A stretch of 64,000 nucleotides of DNA from Pseudevernia furfuracea (Eukaryota; Ascomycota; Lecanoromycetes; Lecanorales; Parmeliaceae), in contig JAIUPT010000017.1 in NCBI GenBank assembly GCA_022315425.1, positions 744,001 through 808,000 of the forward strand, read 5' to 3'. The position numbers and the translations under genes were made by a program. The notes under the pieces were generated by a model. That model made no database searches. It saw only the letters and a list, made by a program, of their open reading frames with translations, and was not told the DNA's origin. The first letter of the stretch is position 1. Each line of letters begins with the position of its first letter. Positions 58,380 to 64,000 of the stretch are shown here, piece after piece.

Positions 58380-59040
58380 ACTAATCGAAAAGATATAATA
58401 TATCTTACGAAATATTCTATTTTAACTAATCTTATATTTTAATATAATATAAGATTAAGAGAGATCAAAAATTATATCTTTATAAAGATATAATATGAAA
58501 TTTATATAAGATATCTTATAGAACGATATAAATCTAAAATATCTTATAAGATATTCTAGATGAGATCTTATATGACGAATAAGATAAGAATTCTACTGAA
58601 AAGTATTATTAAAAGCACTACTAAAAGCACTGCTGACTAGAATAATAACTAGAATAATTACTAAAATAGTGATACTAAGATCACTGCTAACTAGAATAAT
58701 AATGCTGAGATCATCGCTGAGAATATCGTTGATGTTACGAGCGTACCCCGCATCCCGGCGTCCCTGCATCCCTTTGACACAGCCTTCCCTTGACACTTCC
58801 CTTTTAGGCTTAGCGTGTCTTGGCAGGTTCACTCCGCCATACATATATGGCCTCCCTCCCAGTATATAGTTGTCCTGTATCTAGTTGTCTTATTCTATAC
58901 ACCTACATGACTTGACTCTGTACTGGTCCTGACAGTTGAGAATATCGCTGAGAATTCTATTAAGAATCTTATTAAGATCACTGCTGAGATTACTGTTAAG
59001 AAGAATAATAAGAAGAATAATAAGAAGAATAATGATACGT
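58380..59040 (+). repeat. repeat family D, RIP-mutated copy, split by a solo LTR
   Basis: ACTAATCGAAAAGATATA corresponds to ACTGGCCGGAAAGGTATG of the 13.4 kb copy; GACGAATAAGATAAGAATTC corresponds to GGCGGATTAGATAAGAATTC. Then ACTAGAATAATAACTAG, GCTGAGATCATCGCTGAGAA and the AAGAAGAATAAT array follow in the same order. Nearly all differences are C/T or G/A. Confidence 0.72.
58733..58934 (+). repeat. unmutated solo LTR of the 19-26 kb gypsy family
   Basis: 202 bp from TGTTACGAGCGTACCCC to TACTGGTCCTGACA, flanked by the 5-bp duplication GTTGA (58728-58732 and 58935-58939). Its reverse complement aligns along its length with the 206-bp LTRs of the complete copy; TGTCAGGACCAG here is TGTTAGAATTAG there. 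GC-rich and free of RIP marks. Confidence 0.92.
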
Positions 59041-59089
59041 AATTGCGTCTATGTTAACTAATTATCGAAATATTATTTTTTCGTCTCGC

Positions 59090-59432
59090 GTATCTTATTA
59101 TTATTTTTAGTTAGTAGTTTAGCATTAATTCTAGTCATTATTCTAATTAATAGTGCTTTCGACATTATTATTTTAATTAGCAGTACTCTTAACATTATTA
59201 TTCTCGTTATTATTCTAATCAACAGTGCTCTCAGTAGAATTCTTATCTTATTCGTCACTAAGATATCTTATTTCACGAAATATCTTAGATTTATGTCATT
59301 TCATAATATGATATTAGTAAAATCTTATATCATTTTATTATAATATGAAATCTAGAGATCTCATATCATATCATGTCATGATATAAGATAAGACGTTCAT
59401 ATTCTATATTATCTTATATCTTTTCGATTAGT
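59090..59432 (-). repeat. repeat family D, RIP-mutated inverted copy
   Basis: In reverse complement it reads ACTAATCGAAAAGATATAAG, GACGAATAAGATAAGAATTC, AGCACTGTTGATTAGAATAA and AATGACTAGAATTAATG. It forms an inverted pair with the preceding copy across about 50 bp. Confidence 0.68.
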
Positions 59433-59512
59433 AATTATAAGACGTATTAAGAGTAAAATAGATTCTATAAGTCTTAAAAAAGAAGTTTTAATAGCGCTTA
59501 ACGAGCTTAATA

Positions 59513-59952
59513 TACGCTACGTAAAGAGACGAATCGTTTCGACGAGATTTCGTATTAAGTCGAGATTAAGATAAGATATCGAAACGAGTTTTCGAATTTT
59601 TAAAAACTCTTATCTTATCTCGTTTTATCGTCGATTTTTTAAAAACTATTTCGATATATTAATAAACGCTAAATAACTTTAAGCGATCTCTCTAAATTTT
59701 TAATATTACGTATCAAAATAAAGAAATTTAAAATTTAAAAATTAATATTTTAATTAATATTTACGTACGAAGTATAATTTTTTAAAAAGATAATTAAAAA
59801 GATACGTAAAGTAGTATTTAAAGAGTCGTTACGAGAATAAGAATCTTAAGTTAATTTAGTTAATAAATTAAACGAGATATCGAGATAACTTCGTTATTTC
59901 GTTAAAAATAAATCGTCTTATCTCGTCTTATTTCGACTTATTGCGTGACGTA
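59513..59952. repeat. MITE family B copy 3
   Basis: 440 bp, TACGCTACGTAAAGAGACGA to TTATTGCGTGACGTA. The termini are inverted repeats and the interior matches copies 1 and 2. RIP-mutated. Confidence 0.7.
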
Positions 59953-60249
59953 TTAAAAGAAGAAGATTTTATATTAATTAACTTAAAATATAAATAAGAT
60001 AAAAGAGAAGAAATATATAATTGCGAGATAAAAAATAGTAAATCTATCTAGCGCGAAAGACTTTAAGAAAAATTACGAAAATACGTAAAATAAAGATAAA
60101 GACGTATAAGAGAAACTATAAAAGATTTAAGAGACTAGATAATATTATTAATATTAAGAGATATAAGACTTTTTAAAATAACTAAATATTAAATATTTAA
60201 GTAATTATATTAAGATAATACGAGTAATATATAAATATATTATATATAT

Positions 60250-60660
60250 ATTAGTATATATAAAAGAATAAAATAGAACTTAGTTAAAAAATCTTAATTT
60301 ATATATATAGTTAATATAAATCTCGATAGATTTACGCCTTTTAATTAGATTCGCTTAGCTCGCTAGATCTTTCGAACGCTCTTATTTAAAAATCAAGTAA
60401 CTTCTTCTTATAATCTCATATACTCTATTTTCTTTATATATAATTTCTTTAAATTTTCGTTAACTATAGAACTTAGCTTACGTATTTTAACGTTATAAAA
60501 ATTATTAAATTCGATCTATTATTAATAAAGTAAAGCAGAATTTTAATATCGTTACTTAATCGCTTAATTACGAAGTAAATCTTCTCGAGAATACGCGACT
60601 ATCAACTCTCGAAATTCAAGAACACGTTTTACGAATTTAATTCGTGAGTCTATACTTGTA
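60250..60660 (-). repeat. family A repeat, short form
   Basis: 411 bp, starts TTAGTATATATAAAAGAAT and ends AATTCGTGAGTCTATACTTG. The body is colinear with the short copies at 40.7 and 57.5 kb (ACTCTCGAAATTCAAGAACA). Confidence 0.75.
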
Positions 60661-61352
60661 ACGAATTAAAAGCTTTTATCTTTCTCTTTATCGTCTCTAT
60701 TTTTATTTTTATTAAAACTAAATTCGATTAAAAAAGTTAAAGCTATTAGTAAAGATTCATAAAAAGCGAAGATAACGAATATTATCTTCGATATAATAAT
60801 CTTAATATCTTTTAAGATATAATATATACTTATAGAATAATAGATTGAGATAATTATTCGACGACGAACTAATTAATTTAATAATTTCGATTAGATCGTA
60901 GTCGTTAAGTAATTTATTATATTCGTCGTTAGATCTAGAAATCGTAAAAGTATATCTTTTATAATAGTTTAAGAAAAGAGTGTAAAAGTCTAAGATAAGT
61001 AAAAGATATAAATGTTAAAGACGAAGAATAAATACTATCTAGCTGAGCTCGAATAGACTGATTTTATAAAAGAAGATTAAAAAATGACAGAGTGAAGTTA
61101 AATGTTTGAGCGTGTGCCTCGTGTGCTAACGGACAGGGATGTCAAGAAGTAGGGGTCGAGTGCGGAGATGACTTTAGGCATATTTTTTCTTCACCGTTTG
61201 AACGACATATAAAAAATTCGCGAGTGAATCTATTACCCTCCCTGTCGTGGATTTTCAGTTGTATTTGAGCATTGTTTTCATCCTCAACGTCGACGCCATA
61301 TGCTAGAGAAAGCTCCTCCCAGAAGCCTTACGCTTACTTCTACCCCGCCCGC
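60661..61352. other. AT-rich to normal transition
   Basis: 60661-61090 is RIP-type; 61100 onward is normal composition and probably promoter DNA of the next candidate gene. Confidence 0.4.
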
Positions 61353-61517
61353 ATGACCTCCACTCCACCTCCCGTTGTTAAGGTTGGTTTGGTAGTTGTA
61401 ATAGGTTCAATTCTTATTGGCGTTGGTACAATGGTGTTACGGTGCTTTCCTTTTTCTCCTCCACGCTCAAGTAAGCATCCGTCCGACTCTACTATCTCTA
61501 CTACCTACTCACTATGA
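61353..61517 (+). CDS. small single-pass membrane protein candidate (first exon)
   Basis: An ATG at 61353 opens a 54-residue product with one clear membrane helix (VVKVGLVVVIGSILIGVGTM) followed by RCFPFSPPRSS. A GTAAGC at about 61471 could be a donor, in which case the last residues are intronic and further exons are missing. The frame is also open upstream without an ATG. No family recognised. Confidence 0.3.
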   Translation: MTSTPPPVVKVGLVVVIGSILIGVGTMVLRCFPFSPPRSSKHPSDSTISTTYSL

Positions 61518-61935
61518 CATTTTCAAATCTATAGAGTATGAAGTATAGAGTAGAGTACTCGAAATTGAAGCCTCGACCCGTTTATCTAATACTTGAAGTA
61601 AGTACTCTACTTGTTACGCACAATATCTGAATCTACGTACTCTTACGGCTGCCTCAAAAATAGAATCTCGCCGAAGTCATTACACTATAATTGAGCGACA
61701 GCAGGGAGGATAAACGGCCGTTCAAACAAGGTTTTGCAATTTCAATATTTCGTCTATCATATTTATCAAAATACAAGGGCATGCTTACAATACATATGAA
61801 AACTTGCTTAGGACATCGTTCCCCTATCTCGATACGCATTCTGTAGACACGAACCCGTGTGCTTGTGACTTGTTCCATCCAATCTTGTGCCAGACTTTGA
61901 CGTCGTTATCGAGACATAAGCGTGTATTCTCATCT
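61518..61935. other. intergenic, no supported gene
   Basis: Spacer and probable 3' UTR of the WD40 gene. Direct repeats of GAGTAC/GTACTC occur near 61520-61610, with no obvious meaning. Confidence 0.4.
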
Positions 61936-63361
61936 TCACCAAGTGAACTCGCTGACATTCTCGTCAGTCGCGACTAGCAATCTCGGCGCTTTGTCCCTCG
62001 ACTGATCGAATCTTAGGCAGTTGGCATGCCCTAGCTTCTCTAGTAACAGCTTTGTCCCGTGCGGCTCGTGTGAATCAGGCGGTTTGATCCCGAGGTCCCA
62101 GATACAGATATAATCGTCGTCTGAACTGGCAGCAACATAGTCGCCACGTACATCGAATCCCGCCTCCAGATGTCCAAGATTGCTGTTTTGGTATTCTGGG
62201 AATGAATAGATTGGGGTTTTCGTTTGACGGACATCGTAAGAACATAGCTAAGCGGTCAGCTAATCTAAAAATCAGCTGCGATGGAAATCCTTACATGACT
62301 GTCGAGACCTGCAACCACTACCGTGTTTGCGGAGGGGCACTTTGCATGGTTGATCTGGCTTGGATGTTGAAAGAGGTGACTTGCTTTGGAAGGAGACCGG
62401 ACGTCCCACAGCCGCACTCCGCCGTCTTTACAACCCATGATCACAACATTCTAACACCGCCAGTCCACAGCCATCACGTCGGGTGCGCCAGGAGACAGTC
62501 CGGTGAGATCAGACCCCCAGCCTCTCTCATATCGTGTTTGGATGAAGGCGCCGTTGGATGTCGCGATGGCACAACTGTGAATCCCAGGGGTAGGATTTGC
62601 GACAGACGCCCAGTACGTTGTGTTTGAGTTGAGTGGTGGAGGCCCACCTAGCTTGTGGGTTACACAATCTTGACGGTTTGACGATTTTTAGGTAGCGAGA
62701 TCCAGGCAAAAGCAGCCTAGACCTTGTTCACCCACTGTAGTGCCGCTGTGGCTAGTTAGTGAATCGTTTGGAGAGTCACTTACGACTAGGTATACTAACA
62801 AAAGGAGTCCAGAGTTCGATAGACTCAATGAGCTCAACTTCACGTAGTAAGTTTCCGCCTCATGTTCATCAGGAATGTGTCACTAACCTGGGATGTTGAT
62901 GACCTCCAAAGTGATCTATTATCCTCAGGAAATTGATCTCTAGTCCCTTTATCCGGTATAATTTGTCTGCCCAATGCAAGGAAGAAGTCAGTTCAAGGGG
63001 AACAGTACCCCACAAAAGAATGGTTGACTTACATCTCAGCCCGCTTGGCGGTATCGGACTTCATCCCTACAATTGTTGCTTGTAGAATCTCATCGTGGAT
63101 AACTTGGGTGTATTCCATTTTGACCTCACCCTTTTCCCGACGGAAGAGCTCTCTGTTCACCAGACCTGCGGCCCACGAACGGGACATGTATGCATTGACG
63201 CTGATGGTGCCATAATCTAGCCGTTGCTTAAGTGGTAATGCAACACGGTCTACCATGACGATTGTTGTCAACAGATTCGGGCAGGAAGAGATATCGATGC
63301 AATGGAGCTGTAAGTTGTTGATTTGGGAAAGCGATCCCAAATGTGTTATGACTTCTAGCAT
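61936..63361 (-). pseudogene. WD40-repeat protein, multi-exon, two in-frame stops
   Basis: Exons read as 63033-63361, 62888-62966, 62784-62832, 62295-62734 and 61936-62247. Donors are GTAAGT, GTTAGT, GTAAGT and GTAAGG, and all phases agree. The product contains DVMAVDW, GCKDGGVRLWDVRSPSKA, LDSHLCSYDVRQ and SSDDDYICIWDLG: at least three WD40-type blades near the C-terminus, a protein-protein interaction scaffold. The 440-nt exon has TAA at 62698-62700 and TAG at 62452-62454, both where Gln would fit (CAR to TAR), so the gene is probably dead. The splice sites remain perfect, suggesting recent loss. The N-terminal exon start (63361) is a guess, and more exons may lie upstream. Confidence 0.72.
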
Positions 63362-63595
63362 GAGACGTTTCTGAAATCTTAGCACATTTCCGCCTCTCTA
63401 TTCTCGTCCCATGCCAAGCGGCATCAGCCAATGAATATCTATTAGGTCAGCATTTTCCGATCAACCAGCCAATCAACTGATGATTATGTGCAGTCGGAAT
63501 TGTCGCCTTCAATATTTCCCACTTCTAAAGCCGCCTGATGGGTTTCAAAGATCTCACCACATTTAAAACACCAATCACTTGCATGCAATCAAGTC

Positions 63596-63907
63596 TTACG
63601 ATGCGGGCAGGCACATGTCAAGCCGTGCTGATAATCGATATTGTGTACTGCCTCCCGTCCGCCCGGCGGATCTGCATGTCATGCGTATGACATCTTGCTG
63701 ATTTCTCATCTTCTGGAGCCTGTTGAGAATCGAGAAGGCGTCTGCCGTCTCCCCAAAGGCGCCTGAAGCATTAAGAATCTCACCACCCTGGTCCCTATGT
63801 GACCGCCCCCTTTCCTCATCTTCGTTGCTTTGTAAGAATCCAAGTTTTCGGGACTCGAATGTAGGAGGTTTAGGAATCCAGGGACAGCTACTGGCTCGGC
63901 CAGCCTT
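63596..63907 (-). CDS. probable upstream exon of the WD40 gene or separate hypothetical
   Basis: 104 open codons without a stop: PPTFESRKLGFLQSNEDEER, DAFSILNRLQKMRNQQDVIR and SARLDMCLPAS, with coding-like composition. A GTAAGA near 63600 could be a donor, but I found no acceptor that joins it to the 63361 exon. No ATG at its start, so it is not a complete gene. Its position and orientation make it a candidate 5' exon of the WD40 gene; no domain recognised. Confidence 0.4.
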   Translation of the reverse strand, partial: KAGRASSCPWIPKPPTFESRKLGFLQSNEDEERGRSHRDQGGEILNASGAFGETADAFSILNRLQKMRNQQDVIRMTCRSAGRTGGSTQYRLSARLDMCLPAS

Positions 63908-64000
63908 TCAGCAGCCGTGAGATCGACATAGACACCCGTTTCGCCTGATAGTATTTTTTATTTGATAGGGATGTCTTGAAAACACGATCAAAGTGACGGG

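Noticed and set aside
58593..59258. Minus-strand frames rich in ILVIILVSS and RIITRIIM
   Set aside because: Translations of RIP-mutated microsatellite; no start or family.

Overview
The window looks like a piece of a filamentous ascomycete (Pezizomycotina) genome. Genes have short introns (46-80 nt) with GTAAGT/GTGAGC-type donors and CTRAC branch sites. The recognisable families are typical of these fungi: a COMT-like O-methyltransferase, F-box-like and RING proteins, a PD-(D/E)XK orphan, a DUF7924-like protein, a monocarboxylate-type MFS transporter, a SET protein and a WD40 protein. Long AT-rich blocks are full of transposons that carry the marks of repeat-induced point mutation (RIP): C-to-T and G-to-A changes, stop codons throughout, and CpA/TpG and CpC/GpG scarce while CpG and CpT remain. 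I could not narrow the taxon further.

Layout. 1-13.4 kb is ordinary-composition DNA: a frame-broken RING gene (-), a decayed F-box-like gene (-), a secreted or cell-surface protein gene (-), a 0.7 kb palindromic minisatellite, and an apparently intact four-exon O-methyltransferase gene (+). 13.4-41.5 kb is a transposon graveyard. It holds a microsatellite-bearing repeat that is barely mutated, two copies of a LINE (13.9-16.3 kb on -, 29.0-34.1 kb on +), a complete 7.06 kb Ty3/gypsy element with 206-bp LTRs and 5-bp target duplications sitting inside three nested copies of a non-autonomous repeat (family A), a truncated second gypsy copy (35.1-38.5 kb) that itself carries a fresh solo LTR, and several MITE-like palindromes. 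41.6-45.3 kb is a gene island with a PD-(D/E)XK-like orphan gene (-), a short interstitial telomere repeat and one or two hypothetical genes (+). 45.9-49.3 kb is again AT-rich. 49.9-56.5 kb is a gene island in ruins: a stop-ridden DUF7924-like gene, 5'-truncated SET and alpha/beta-hydrolase genes meeting at one breakpoint, a methyltransferase of the caffeoyl-CoA type, a 74-bp tandem repeat, and a full-length MFS transporter with four RIP-type stops. 57.5-61.1 kb is AT-rich with MITEs, an inverted pair of RIP-mutated repeats and an unmutated solo LTR. 61.3-64 kb returns to genic DNA with a multi-exon WD40 gene that carries two RIP-type stops.

The main story is genome-defence collateral. Repeats are mutated to different degrees, so their order of arrival can be read. 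RIP-type mutations have also reached neighbouring genes (DUF7924-like, MFS, WD40) and created nonsense codons at Gln and Trp positions. The gene that looks most clearly functional is the O-methyltransferase at 8.6-10.2 kb; the PD-(D/E)XK-like gene at 41.6-43.4 kb is also open throughout. All gene models here come from reading splice signals by eye; no similarity search was run.
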